A DNA stretch of 64,000 nucleotides from Nitrospiria bacterium (GTDB lineage: Bacteria; Nitrospirota; Nitrospiria; JACQBZ01): NCBI GenBank assembly GCA_035498035.1, contig DATKAN010000023.1, forward strand, positions 29,087 through 93,086. Direction: 5' to 3'. Position numbers and translations under genes: made by a program. Shown piece by piece: positions 1 to 9,061 of the stretch. The notes below the pieces were generated by a model. That model made no database searches. It was not told where the DNA came from and saw only the letters and a list, made by a program, of their open reading frames with translations. Position 1 is the stretch's first letter, and each line of letters opens with the position of its first letter.

Positions 1-1
1 T

Positions 2-2224
2 CCCCTGACGACGGCGGTGCGGCGCCTGGGCGCGATGTTCATCGCCCGAAAGAGTCCGTCGGAGTTCAAGGAGGCCGAGAAGGATTTCCTTCAACAGGTC
101 GTCAACCAGGTCGCGGTCACGGTGGACAACGTGCTCAACTACGAAAGCGGGCAGCTCGCCCAGCGGCAGCTCGCGCTCGAGCGCGACCGGCTGCGTCTTC
201 TCCTGGAGGTGACGGAATCGATCGCATCGCACCGCGACCCGGAGGAGCTGTTTCGGGATCTCGCCCGGCGTCTTCCTCCGGTCGTGCCCTTCGATTACAT
301 CAACGTGGTCCTGCACGAGCCGGCGCGCGATACCATGCGCCTCTGCTTCCTGGTGACCGCGAAACCCAGCACCTTCAAGCTGGGACAGGAACTGTCCATC
401 GATGAATCGCCCGGGGGCCTGGTCTGGAAGACCCAGCAACCTCTGAGCGTGAACGACATCGCCCAGGAGCGCCGCTTCCCGTGGCTGATGACAAAGCTGC
501 GTGAGAACGGCGTCCAATCCTTCTGCGTGGTCCCCCTGACAACGGCGCAGCGCCGTCTGGGGGCGATGGGGTTCGGGACCTTTCAGAAGAGGGCCTATCA
601 GGAGGCCGAACTCACCTTCATGCGGCAGGTGGCCAATCAAGTGGCCGTCGCGGTGGACAATGCGCTCAATTACGAGGCGGTCCAGGCTTCTCAGCAAAAA
701 CTGGCGCGGGAGCGGGACCGTCAGCAGCTTTTATTGGAAATCAATAACGCGGTGGTCTCCAACCTGGAATTGGAAGACGTCTTCACCGCGATCAGCGCCT
801 CGCTGCGGAAGGTCATTCAGCACGACGGTTCCAGCCTGGTGCTGTACAACCCGGAGACCGGTCTTCTCCGCGTCCACGTGCTCGACTTCGCGAACAACAC
901 CAGCTTCGTCGAGGAGAAACAGGCGGACTCGAACTGCAATTCACCGGCCGGGATCGCCATCGCCTCGGGAGAGCCGGAGCTGTTCGGGGAGCAGGACCTG
1001 AAGCGGATGTCGTCCGAATGCCAAATGGCGCAGCGGCTCATCGCCGTGGGGGTGAAATCCCTCTGCTGCATTCCGTTGTTCTCCCACAACCGGGTGCTGG
1101 GTACGCTTAATTTGGGCCGGCGACGGGACGACGCGTTCGGTCGGGAAGAGGTCGATCTTCTGCGGCAGGCGGCTCAACAGATCGCCATTGCGGTCGAAAA
1201 TGGACTGGCCTATCGGGAAATCGCCGAGCTGAAGGAAAAGCTCGACAAGGAGAAACTCTATCTTGAGGAAGAAATCCGCACCGAGTACAATTTCGAGCAG
1301 ATCATCGGCGAAAGCGCGGCGTTGAAGCGCATTCTGAAGCAGGTGGAAACGGTCTCTCCCACGGACTCCACGGTGCTGATCCAGGGCGAGACCGGAACCG
1401 GAAAAGAGCTGATCGCGCGGGCCATCCACAACCTGAGCGGTCGGCGCGAGCGGACCTTCGTCAAGATGAACTGTGCGGCCATCCCGACGGGCCTGCTGGA
1501 AAGCGAATTATTCGGACACGAGAAGGGCGCGTTCACCGGGGCCATCGCCCAAAAAGTCGGCCGTTTCGAACTGGCCCATCAGGGGACGATCTTTCTCGAT
1601 GAGGTCGGCGACATCCCGCTGGAGCTTCAGTCCAAGTTGCTGCGGGTGATCCAGGAACAGGAGTTCGAGCGCCTCGGGAGCACGAAAACCATCAAGGTGA
1701 ACGTCCGCCTGGTGGCGGCGACGAACCAGGCCCTGGCCCAGATGGTCGCCGACAAGCGCTTCCGCGGCGACCTCTACTACCGCCTGAACGTGTTTCCCAT
1801 CAGGGTCCCTCCCCTCCGGGAGCGTCCCGAGGACATCCCCTTGCTCGTCCGATATTTTGCCCAGCAATATTCGCGGCAGATGAAAAAAGAGATCGAGACG
1901 ATACCGGCCGAGACGATGACGGAGCTCTCCCGGTATCATTGGCCGGGCAACATCCGGGAGCTCGAAAACTTGATCGAGCGTTCCGTCATCCTGTCCCAGG
2001 GACCCGATCTCCGTGTTTCGCTCGGAGAATTTAAAATGCAGACCACGCCGGCTTCCGATGGGGAGGCCACCTTGGAAGCGGCCGAGCGCAAACACATCCT
2101 CAACGCGCTCCGGGAAACCAACTGGGTGATCGGGGGGCCCTCCGGCGCCGCCGCCCGCCTCGGAATGAAACGGACGACCTTGCAATCCAAGATTCAAAAG
2201 CTCGGCATTTCCCGCCATACCTAA
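2..2224 (+). CDS. Sigma54-dependent transcriptional activator with GAF domains (FhlA-like), 5' truncated by window edge
   Basis: The frame is open to the window edge, so the true start lies upstream. The visible protein begins inside a GAF domain whose end (PLTTAVRRLGAMF) closely matches the end of the next GAF. Two complete GAF domains follow (about residues 60-215 and 230-385, counted from position 17), then a short coiled coil, an AAA+ sigma54-interaction domain and a Fis-type helix-turn-helix at the C-terminus. Walker A GETGTGKE lies near residue 456, the sigma54-contact loop GAFTGA near 504 and Walker B IFLDEVGD near 525. Such proteins sense small ligands through GAF domains and remodel sigma54 RNA polymerase at -24/-12 promoters. 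A textbook -24/-12 site lies about 300 bases downstream, so the operon behind it is a likely target (inference). FhlA-like is a family-level call and the signal is unknown. Confidence 0.93.
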   Translation, partial: PLTTAVRRLGAMFIARKSPSEFKEAEKDFLQQVVNQVAVTVDNVLNYESGQLAQRQLALERDRLRLLLEVTESIASHRDPEELFRDLARRLPPVVPFDYINVVLHEPARDTMRLCFLVTAKPSTFKLGQELSIDESPGGLVWKTQQPLSVNDIAQERRFPWLMTKLRENGVQSFCVVPLTTAQRRLGAMGFGTFQKRAYQEAELTFMRQVANQVAVAVDNALNYEAVQASQQKLARERDRQQLLLEINNAVVSNLELEDVFTAISASLRKVIQHDGSSLVLYNPETGLLRVHVLDFANNTSFVEEKQADSNCNSPAGIAIASGEPELFGEQDLKRMSSECQMAQRLIAVGVKSLCCIPLFSHNRVLGTLNLGRRRDDAFGREEVDLLRQAAQQIAIAVENGLAYREIAELKEKLDKEKLYLEEEIRTEYNFEQIIGESAALKRILKQVETVSPTDSTVLIQGETGTGKELIARAIHNLSGRRERTFVKMNCAAIPTGLLESELFGHEKGAFTGAIAQKVGRFELAHQGTIFLDEVGDIPLELQSKLLRVIQEQEFERLGSTKTIKVNVRLVAATNQALAQMVADKRFRGDLYYRLNVFPIRVPPLRERPEDIPLLVRYFAQQYSRQMKKEIETIPAETMTELSRYHWPGNIRELENLIERSVILSQGPDLRVSLGEFKMQTTPASDGEATLEAAERKHILNALRETNWVIGGPSGAAARLGMKRTTLQSKIQKLGISRHT

Positions 2225-2404
2225 GGACGCCCCTTCGGTGCCTCTTCCCCGGTGCCGCCCTTCCATCCGAACAACAACCCTTCCCCAGGCAAATTTTAGC
2301 GATCCAAGACCCTGTCGATTTTTGAGCCCTCCGAACGACTATCGAATGAATAGGGTCTTCCCGCTCATGCAGCCGTATGGGTATAGAGCCGATGGGTCGG
2401 CACC

Positions 2405-2436
2405 CTGCCGATATTTCGGCGAAACGATTTCGGCAG
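2405..2436. promoter_or_regulatory. Inverted repeat, candidate activator-binding site
   Basis: CTGCCGA (2405-2411) is repeated in inverse as TCGGCAG (2430-2436) around an 18-base spacer. It sits about 95-125 bases upstream of the sigma54 promoter, a usual distance for an upstream activating sequence. Assignment to the neighbouring activator is inference. The rest of the 2225-2583 gap shows no convincing gene. Confidence 0.35.
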
Positions 2437-2531
2437 CGCGCCGAACTTGAAACTACTGGGAGTCCTCAAGGAAACCATAACTATTTTTTGTTTCAGTGAC
2501 TTGGTATGTTTTAACCGGGCCGGCACAAGCG

Positions 2532-2547
2532 TGGCACGAGGATTGCT
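2532..2547 (+). promoter_or_regulatory. Sigma54 (-24/-12) promoter
   Basis: TGGCAC (2532-2537), five bases, TTGCT (2543-2547) matches the sigma54 consensus TGGCAC-N5-TTGCW at every fixed position. Transcription would begin near 2558, ahead of the STAS gene at 2584. The neighbouring gene encodes a sigma54 activator, which supports function. Confidence 0.85.
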
Positions 2548-2583
2548 CATTGGCATAGGCCATATGAGGAGTGAAAAAATCCC

Positions 2584-2862
2584 GTGCTGAAAATTACAAC
2601 GCAGATGAAGGCCGGCATTTTGCAAGTTGTTCTGGAAGGAGAACTCGCGGGTCCCTGGGTGAAGGAACTGGAACTTAGCTGGCGCTCCGCAACCGGATCG
2701 AGGCCGGGTCCCCCGGTGCGGGTGGATCTAAGCTCGGTCGCCTTCATTGATGAGGAGGGACAAGGACTGTTGGAAAAAATGCACGGGGAAGGTGTCGAGT
2801 TGAAGGCATCCGGGTGTATGAACAAATGTATCATTGAAAGGATCATCCGGCCGCGGGGTTAA
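2584..2862 (+). CDS. Small STAS-like domain protein
   Basis: This 92-residue protein consists of one STAS-like fold: a beta-rich start (LKITTQMKAGILQVVLEGEL) and the typical VRVDLSSVAFIDEEGQGLLE segment near residues 48-67. In anti-sigma-factor antagonists a phosphorylatable Ser usually sits just after the Asp of that segment; here it reads IDEEGQ, so regulation by phosphorylation is unlikely. The start is GTG with AGGAG about 13 bases upstream. It is the first gene after the sigma54 promoter and probably leads a transcript running into the zinc-ribbon and DUF2917 genes. Its partner is unknown. Confidence 0.75.
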   Translation: MLKITTQMKAGILQVVLEGELAGPWVKELELSWRSATGSRPGPPVRVDLSSVAFIDEEGQGLLEKMHGEGVELKASGCMNKCIIERIIRPRG

Positions 2863-2901
2863 GATGACGACGACATTTAACGCAGCGGGAGGAGGTGTTC
2901 C

Positions 2902-3108
2902 ATGAATTGCCCACGATGCGGAGGATTAATGACGGACGACTGGTTCCAGGATCTGCTGGACGATACGGGGCGGCTTCATTTTGAGGGTCTTCGTTGTCTC
3001 GTTTGCGGCGAGGTTCTGGATCCCGTCATTCTTCATAATCGTCGGGTCGGACCGGAAGGCCTGCCGGGCCGTCGCCGCCGGCGCTTGAACCCGGCGGGGG
3101 TTTCGTAA
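2902..3108 (+). CDS. Small zinc-ribbon protein (paralogue of 41732-41929)
   Basis: This 68-residue protein has two CXXC knuckles, CPRC near residues 3-6 and CLVC near 32-35, spaced as in a zinc ribbon. Between and after them lie LLDDTGRLHF and GEVLDPVILHNR. A strong GGAGGAGGT site precedes the ATG. A second copy of the family is encoded on the minus strand at 41732-41929 and shares the CPRC, DDTG, CGEVLDPVIL and NR elements. The C-terminus here is an Arg-rich tail. Function is unknown; I associate this type of protein with Nitrospirota-like genomes (recollection). It lies in the sigma54-led gene string. Confidence 0.8.
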   Translation: MNCPRCGGLMTDDWFQDLLDDTGRLHFEGLRCLVCGEVLDPVILHNRRVGPEGLPGRRRRRLNPAGVS

Positions 3109-3127
3109 AACCTGGTTCCCTGGAAAG

Positions 3128-3304
3128 ATGGTGGTGGAAATGAAAGGCGGTTATCCGTTTATCCCGGTTGGCGTGATTTTATTCTATCTGGCCATTGGAT
3201 TGGCGATTTTCGCGTACGCCATCGCGATCCGGCTGCTTCCGACGAAGGTTAAGATCCCGGTCGTGAGTTGTTCGCTCGAAAAAATCAGGGTCCGGCTGCG
3301 TTAA
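3128..3304 (+). CDS. 58-residue single-span membrane protein
   Basis: A short reading frame encodes one hydrophobic helix (about residues 12-36, IPVGVILFYLAIGLAIFAYA) followed by a basic tail ending RVRLR. Coding potential is suggested by the clean membrane helix, the GC-biased third positions and the tight fit between its neighbours. There is no strong ribosome site; the ATG at 3140 is an alternative start. No family recognised. Confidence 0.5.
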   Translation: MVVEMKGGYPFIPVGVILFYLAIGLAIFAYAIAIRLLPTKVKIPVVSCSLEKIRVRLR

Positions 3305-3334
3305 TTTCCCGGGGTTAGGAATTTGGAGGCTTTC

Positions 3335-3421
3335 ATGAAAGGGAGAACCATCAAGGGGTGGGTGGCTCGGATGATGATCGGGACGCTCCTTCTACTCGCG
3401 GCAAGAATGAATCGGAAGTGA
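3335..3421 (+). CDS. 28-residue hydrophobic mini-protein (tentative)
   Basis: An ATG at 3335 follows TTTGGAGGC, a good ribosome site, and opens a 28-codon frame with a basic start (MKGRTIKGW) and a hydrophobic middle (MMIGTLLLLAA). It may be a real small membrane peptide or a remnant. Its place between two genes of the same string and the good ribosome site are the only support. Confidence 0.3.
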   Translation: MKGRTIKGWVARMMIGTLLLLAARMNRK

Positions 3422-3463
3422 CATCCCATGCCGGCCCGCAGTCTGAAAGAGGGAGGTGGGAAG

Positions 3464-3727
3464 ATGAGGACGAATTTCGAGTCCGAGACGACGATCAGTC
3501 CGCAGGAAATCAGGTTGAGCGAGAATGCCTTCTGGTCGGTCCATGGCCGTTCCAATGAAATTGAGATCGAGTGTCGGGAAGGCATGGTATGGATCACGGA
3601 GGAGGGCGATCACCGCGACCTCGTCCTGCACGCGGGGCAACGGTTCAGAAATGAAAAGCGGGGGCTGATCATCGTCCAGGCGCTCGCGGGCGCGAAGATA
3701 ACCGTAAACGGCGGGCGGAGCGGATGA
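3464..3727 (+). CDS. DUF2917-like protein
   Basis: The 87-residue product carries the DUF2917 pattern: a Trp-rich opening (NAFWSVHG), then CREGMVWITEEGDHRDLVL and AGQRF, with a beta-rich tail. The family is small, probably cupin-like, and has no known activity. The ATG at 3464 was chosen because GGGAGGTGG lies just upstream; the longer frame from 3428 lacks such a site. It sits in the sigma54-led string, 65 bases ahead of the MBL gene. Confidence 0.75.
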   Translation: MRTNFESETTISPQEIRLSENAFWSVHGRSNEIEIECREGMVWITEEGDHRDLVLHAGQRFRNEKRGLIIVQALAGAKITVNGGRSG

Positions 3728-3792
3728 CAACAGGTCGACCGAGTAACGGTATTGCGAAAGACATCATTCAAACCGGTCCGGAATAACGAACA

Positions 3793-4488
3793 ATGAAAAT
3801 GGAGCGCATTAAAATGCATAACGCACAAGACACAATCGAACAGAGGCCGCACGGGAAGATTCTTACATCGTTCCCCAAACTCATCGACGGGCCCGTCTAT
3901 CTCAACGGCCACAACGCCGTGAGCTCTTACGGGGCCAACAGCTACTTCATCAAAAGCCAGGGCGGGAACTGGCTGGTGGATTCCCCGCGATTTGACCCGG
4001 CCCTGGTCGAACAGTTCCGGAAATGGGGAGGGATCCGGTATATCTTCCTGACCCATCGGGATGACGTCGCCGATGCGGACCGCTATGCACGGGCGTTTGG
4101 GGCGGACCGGATCATTCATGAGGGGGACCGTTCGGCTCAGCCGGATGCCGAGATGATTTTGAAGGGCGACGAGGATGTCGTTATGGCCCCGGCCCGTCTG
4201 ATTCACACCCCGGGCCACACCCGAGGACATGGCGTGCTTCTCTGGAATGGAAAATATCTGTTCACGGGAGATCACCTCTCCTGGTCGCCGGAGGACCAGG
4301 CCCTGCGATCCGGCCGGGATTACTGCTGGTATTCCTGGAAGGAGCAGACCCGCTCCGTCGAGAAGCTGGCCCGCCATGCCGGCATCGAATGGGTCCTGCC
4401 CGGCCATGGGGGACGAAAGCAGGTCCCCGTCGGCGAATTTCCAAAATGGGTCCAAGAAACGGCGCAGTGGATGAAGGGGCGAACTTAA
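3793..4488 (+). CDS. MBL-fold metallo-hydrolase
   Basis: This 231-residue protein has a metallo-beta-lactamase fold. The metal motif THRDDVADA (near residue 93) replaces the usual THxHxDH: the first His is kept and the second is Asp, a variant known in a subgroup of the superfamily. Later ligands are seen at HTPGHTRGH, FTGDHL and LPGHGG. The substrate cannot be predicted. The ATG at 3814 has GGAG nine bases upstream and may be the true start. It follows DUF2917 and precedes the RND genes on the same strand; whether one transcript covers both is unknown. Confidence 0.85.
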   Translation: MKMERIKMHNAQDTIEQRPHGKILTSFPKLIDGPVYLNGHNAVSSYGANSYFIKSQGGNWLVDSPRFDPALVEQFRKWGGIRYIFLTHRDDVADADRYARAFGADRIIHEGDRSAQPDAEMILKGDEDVVMAPARLIHTPGHTRGHGVLLWNGKYLFTGDHLSWSPEDQALRSGRDYCWYSWKEQTRSVEKLARHAGIEWVLPGHGGRKQVPVGEFPKWVQETAQWMKGRT

Positions 4489-4562
4489 AATATCGATAAC
4501 GCAGCCTCCGGAACCCAACGCGGATTGACATCGCGGTGAATTTAAATCAAGAGGAGATTTTC

Positions 4563-5801
4563 ATGGAAACGCAAGGGAAGAAAATAAGACTACAGCGCAC
4601 CAGGTGGATTGTCGTATCCGTTTTGCTTTTTGTCCTGGCCGGGGTCTCGTTTCTGATCACGGCGGCTCGGAATGGGACCGCAGAAAACCGCCAGAGTCTG
4701 AACGGGGGCATGCCGCCGCCCCAGGTCAGCGTGGCCGTCGTGGAGCCTCGCGACCTTCCGGCGACGTTTGAATACGTGGGCCAGGTCGACGGCGTGCGGG
4801 AGGTCGAGGTGCGCCCGCGCATTTCCGGAATCCTGGAGCACTGGAACTACAGGGAGGGGGCGCCGGTGGAGGCGGGAGAGAGCCTCTTCACCATCGATCC
4901 GGAGCCGTTCCGGGCCGCGCTGGACAAAGCCGAGGCGGATCTCGCCAGCGCCGAAGCCGTGCTGTCCCGGGCGAAGCGGGACACCGTTCGTCTGAAACCG
5001 TTATGGGAAGCGAAGGCCGTGAGCCAGAAGGCGTATGACGATGCGGTTTCCTCGGAACAGATCGCAGCCGCCAACGTGGAAGCGGCGCGGGCGGCGGCGA
5101 CACAGGCGCGCCTGAACCTTTCCTATACCCGCGTCGAGGCCCCGATTTCCGGCATTACCAGCCGGGCGCTCAAATCGGAAGGCAGCCTCGTCGAGGCCCA
5201 GAAGACGCTGCTGACGACCATTTCGCAGATCGATCCGATCCACGTGATTTTCAGCTTCACCGATACGGAGTATCTGGGCTTCACCCGCGCCGTGTCCGAG
5301 GGGCGGCTGAGCTTGCCGAAGGACGGCCGATTCGACGTGCGCTTGAAACTCTCCGACGGCAGCGAGTACGCCCAGTCGGGCCGGGTGGACTTCACGGATG
5401 TGCGGGTAAATTCCAGCACGGGAACGATCGAGGCCCGGGCGGTCATGCCCAATCCCCGGCACCTGCTGCGCCCCGGCCAGTTTGTGCGCGTGCAGCTCTT
5501 CGGCGCGGTTCGACCCGGCGCGATCGCGATCCCGCAGCGCGCGGTGCTGGAAGGCCCGAACACAAAGATCGTCATGACCGTGAACGCCCAGGGTCTGGTT
5601 GAGCCGCGGCCGGTGCAGGTCGGCGACTGGTCCGGCGACGAGTGGGTCATCACCGGAGGGCTCAAGCCCGGAGACCGGGTCATCGTCGACGGCGTCGTCA
5701 AGGCGCGTCCCGGTTCCCCCGTGCAGATCGCCCAGGCGTCCGCACCCAATCAACCCCATCCGGCCCAAGAGGCCGGCGCCGCCCTCGCGGCCGAACCGTA
5801 A
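4563..5801 (+). CDS. RND efflux periplasmic adaptor (AcrA/MexA type)
   Basis: This is a membrane fusion protein of about 412 residues. An N-terminal membrane anchor (residues 13-33, VVSVLLFVLAGVSFLI) is followed by a lipoyl half (VRPRISGILE, EGAPVEAGESLFTID), a long alpha-hairpin rich in Ala and Glu (about 120-185), the second lipoyl half (VEAPISGITSRAL) and beta-barrel and membrane-proximal domains. It would bridge the inner-membrane pump and the outer-membrane channel encoded next. The ATG at 4563 is preceded by AGAGGAGA; the upstream GTG at 4536 is less likely. The gene order adaptor-pump-channel is the classic arrangement. Substrates are unknown. Confidence 0.95.
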   Translation: METQGKKIRLQRTRWIVVSVLLFVLAGVSFLITAARNGTAENRQSLNGGMPPPQVSVAVVEPRDLPATFEYVGQVDGVREVEVRPRISGILEHWNYREGAPVEAGESLFTIDPEPFRAALDKAEADLASAEAVLSRAKRDTVRLKPLWEAKAVSQKAYDDAVSSEQIAAANVEAARAAATQARLNLSYTRVEAPISGITSRALKSEGSLVEAQKTLLTTISQIDPIHVIFSFTDTEYLGFTRAVSEGRLSLPKDGRFDVRLKLSDGSEYAQSGRVDFTDVRVNSSTGTIEARAVMPNPRHLLRPGQFVRVQLFGAVRPGAIAIPQRAVLEGPNTKIVMTVNAQGLVEPRPVQVGDWSGDEWVITGGLKPGDRVIVDGVVKARPGSPVQIAQASAPNQPHPAQEAGAALAAEP

Positions 5802-5815
5802 GAAGGGAGCCTCCG

Positions 5816-8800
5816 ATGTTTTCGCGGTTCTTTATCAATCGACCGATTTTCGCCGCCGTTCTCTCCAGCTTCATCGTCCTCGCCGGGCTGGCCGCCATGC
5901 GTGTCCTCCCGATCGCGCAGTATCCCGAGATCGCGCCGCCCGTGGTGACCGTCCGGGCGGTCTATCCCGGGGCCTCGGCCGAGGTCCTGGAACAGACCGT
6001 CGCCGCGCCGCTGGAAACCCAGATCAACGGCGTCGAGGACATGCTCTACATGAGCGACAACTCGGGGTCCAACGGCGTGCTCGAAATCAACATCACGTTC
6101 GAGATCGGCACCGACGTCGACCAGGCCGCGATCAACGTCAACAACCGCGTCAAGCAGGCGGAGGCCCGGCTTCCGCAGGAAGTCCGCCGCCAGGGCGTGA
6201 CGGTGGAGAAAAGCTCCTCGTCGTTTTTGCAGGTGCTGGCCTTCTACTCGCCCGAGGGCACCTTCGACGATCTGTACGTGAGCAATTACGTCACCTTGAA
6301 CGTGCTCGACACGATCAAACGGATTCCGGGCACGACGAACGTCCAGATCTTCGGCGCCAAGGACTACGCGATGCGGATCTGGCTGCGGCCCGACCGCATG
6401 GCCCAGTTGAAGCTCACGACGTCGGATCTGATCCGGGCACTTAACGAGCAGAACAGCCAGTTTGCCGCCGGAAAGGTCGGCGAGGCCCCGACCGGGGGGC
6501 CCCAGGAGCTGGTCTACACGATTACCACGCAGGGCCGGCTGGCCGACGCCAAGCAGTTCGAGGACGTCATCCTGCGTTCCAACCCGGACGGCTCCGCGCT
6601 GCGACTGAAAGACGTGGCGCGGGTCGAGCTCGCCTCCAAGGACTACGATTTCATCGGACGGGTCAACGGAAAAGAGGCGGCGTTGCTCGGCATCTTCCTT
6701 CAGCCCGGCGCCAACGCCCTGAACGTGGCCAGGGAAGTCGCGACGACCATGAAGGGACTGTCGGCGCGCTTCCCGGCGGGGCTGAAGTACTCCATCGTTT
6801 ACGATACCACCCGCTTTGTGGAGGTCTCCATCCGGGAGGTCGTGAAAACGCTGATCGAGGCCATGGCCCTGGTTTTCCTGGTGGTGTTTCTTTTTCTCCA
6901 GAACTGGCGCGCGACCCTGATCCCCTTCGCCGCGGTGCCGGTCTCCCTGATCGGGACCTTCGCCGGTCTCTTTCTGCTGGGTTATTCGATCAACACCCTC
7001 ACCTTATTCGGGATGGTCCTCGCCATCGGCATCGTGGTGGACGACGCCATCGTCGTGCTGGAGAACGTCGAGCGGATCATGCGCGAGGAAGGCAAGGAGG
7101 CGCGTGCGGCCGCGGTTCAGGCGATGCGGGAAGTCTCCGGTCCGGTCATCGCGATCGTCCTGACCCTTTGCGCGGTCTTCGTTCCGATCGCCTTCCTGGG
7201 CGGCCTGGCCGGCGAGCTCTACCGGCAGTTCGCCGTCACCATTGCGATGGCGGTCGTGCTCTCCGGGATCGTTGCGCTGACCCTCACGCCTTCCCTCTGT
7301 GCCCTCCTTCTGAGGCACGGGCATGCGGAACCGGGACGCTTCTTTCGATGGTTCAACGATTGGTTCCGCCGGGTCACCGGCCGCTATGCCGCCGGCGTGG
7401 CCTGGATGATTCGCCGGAGCGTACTCGGTCTCGTGCTGTTCGGCGCCATGGTCCTCATCGCGGCCGGGCTGTGGAGATTCACGCCGGGAAGCCTGGTGCC
7501 GGACGAGGACCAGGGCTATTACATCGGCGCCGTCTTCCTCCCCGACGGGGCCACCTTGCAGCGGACCGATAAAGTCGTCGGCGAGGTGGTCAAGGCCATT
7601 CAATCGAATCCCGCAAACGAATATGCCGTGGCCTTCACCGGTCTGGACTTCATCGGGGGCGGGTTCCGCAACAACGCCGCGACCATCTTTGTGACCCAGA
7701 AGCACTGGGACGAGCGCAAGGTCAACACGCAGCAGCTGGTGGGCGACTATTTCATGAAGACCGCATCCATCAAGGAAGGTCTCGTGATCGCGTTTACCCC
7801 GCCGCCGATCTTCGGCCTGGGCAACGCCGGCGGGTTCGAGTTCTACATCCAGAATCGCGGCGAAGGGGGATCCCAACGTCTGGCCGAGGTGACGAATCAG
7901 TTTCTTGCGGCCGCCAACAGCGACCCCGTGCTCGCACGGGTGCAGACCCTTTGGCGATCGAACGTGCCCCAGCTGCACGTCGATGTCGACCGCGAAAAGG
8001 CGAAGGCGCTCGGCGTGCCGATCAACGATGTCTTCGACACCCTCTCGGCCACGCTGGGCTCCTACTACGTCAACGACTTCAACCGCTACGGCCGCACCTG
8101 GCAGGTGTTGATGTCGGCGGAGCCCTCCTATCGCGACAGTCCCGATTCGATCGGCGATCTCTACGTCCGGTCCGGGCAGGGTGAGATGGTGCCCGTCAAG
8201 GCGCTGGCCCGGGTGACTTACACGTCGGGGCCGGATTCGCTCGAGCGCTTCAACAACCTGCCCGCGGTCAAACTGCTGGGCCAGGGCGCGCCGGGCGTCT
8301 CGTCCGGCCAGGCGATCCAGGAAGTCGAAAAGATCGCCAAGAAAGTATTGCCGGCGGATTTCAGTTACGACTGGGGCGGCGCCTCGTTTCAGGAGAAGAA
8401 ATCGAGCGGCACGTCCGGGTTGGCGCTTGGCCTGGCGGTGATCATGGTCTTTCTCATCCTCTCCGCGCAGTACGAGCGGTGGTCGCTTCCGCTCTCCGTG
8501 CTGATGGCGCTGCCGTTCGGCACCTTCGGCGCGCTCGCGGCGGTCTGGCTGAGGGGCCTGACCAACGACGTCTATTTTCAGATCGGCCTGGTGACGCTGC
8601 TGGGGCTCGCGGCGAAGAACGCCATTCTAATCGTCGAGTACGCGGTCCTGAAGCACCAGGAGGGGCTTTCGCCCTCCGCGGCGGCGATGGAAGCGGCCCG
8701 GCTTCGGTTCCGTCCCATCCTGATGACCTCGCTCGCCTTTATTCTCGGCGTCACCCCGCTGGCCTTTTCCACCGGCGCGGGCGCCGGGGCGCGGATTTCG

Positions 8801-9061
8801 GCGGGCACGGGCGTGATGGGCGGGATGCTGGCCGCGACGTTCCTCGCTATTTTCTTTGTGCCGATGTTCTTCAAGCTGATCGCCGGTCGGCGATTGACGG
8901 AACGCCGGTCGACCGCGGAGATTCGGGCCGAGATCGACCGCCACAAAACGGCTTTACACGGGACGCCCGCCGGCGTCTCGGGGAACGGACAGAGCGCCCC
9001 GGACGGGCAGGCGCCGACCCCTCCGGTGCAAACGCCCGTCCATCAAGGAGGCTCGTCATGA
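5816..9061 (+). CDS. RND multidrug efflux permease (HAE1 family)
   Basis: The 1081-residue product is of normal length for AcrB/MexB-type pumps. It opens with FFINRPIFAAVLSSFI, has two sets of transmembrane helices separated by large periplasmic loops, and carries the proton-relay Asp pair in IGIVVDDAIVVLENVER (near residue 410). It uses the proton gradient to expel amphiphilic compounds. The ATG at 5816 follows GAAGGGAG; a longer frame upstream overlaps the adaptor gene and is not real. The gene overlaps the next start by four bases (ATGA), showing translational coupling. Confidence 0.96.
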   Translation: MFSRFFINRPIFAAVLSSFIVLAGLAAMRVLPIAQYPEIAPPVVTVRAVYPGASAEVLEQTVAAPLETQINGVEDMLYMSDNSGSNGVLEINITFEIGTDVDQAAINVNNRVKQAEARLPQEVRRQGVTVEKSSSSFLQVLAFYSPEGTFDDLYVSNYVTLNVLDTIKRIPGTTNVQIFGAKDYAMRIWLRPDRMAQLKLTTSDLIRALNEQNSQFAAGKVGEAPTGGPQELVYTITTQGRLADAKQFEDVILRSNPDGSALRLKDVARVELASKDYDFIGRVNGKEAALLGIFLQPGANALNVAREVATTMKGLSARFPAGLKYSIVYDTTRFVEVSIREVVKTLIEAMALVFLVVFLFLQNWRATLIPFAAVPVSLIGTFAGLFLLGYSINTLTLFGMVLAIGIVVDDAIVVLENVERIMREEGKEARAAAVQAMREVSGPVIAIVLTLCAVFVPIAFLGGLAGELYRQFAVTIAMAVVLSGIVALTLTPSLCALLLRHGHAEPGRFFRWFNDWFRRVTGRYAAGVAWMIRRSVLGLVLFGAMVLIAAGLWRFTPGSLVPDEDQGYYIGAVFLPDGATLQRTDKVVGEVVKAIQSNPANEYAVAFTGLDFIGGGFRNNAATIFVTQKHWDERKVNTQQLVGDYFMKTASIKEGLVIAFTPPPIFGLGNAGGFEFYIQNRGEGGSQRLAEVTNQFLAAANSDPVLARVQTLWRSNVPQLHVDVDREKAKALGVPINDVFDTLSATLGSYYVNDFNRYGRTWQVLMSAEPSYRDSPDSIGDLYVRSGQGEMVPVKALARVTYTSGPDSLERFNNLPAVKLLGQGAPGVSSGQAIQEVEKIAKKVLPADFSYDWGGASFQEKKSSGTSGLALGLAVIMVFLILSAQYERWSLPLSVLMALPFGTFGALAAVWLRGLTNDVYFQIGLVTLLGLAAKNAILIVEYAVLKHQEGLSPSAAAMEAARLRFRPILMTSLAFILGVTPLAFSTGAGAGARISAGTGVMGGMLAATFLAIFFVPMFFKLIAGRRLTERRSTAEIRAEIDRHKTALHGTPAGVSGNGQSAPDGQAPTPPVQTPVHQGGSS

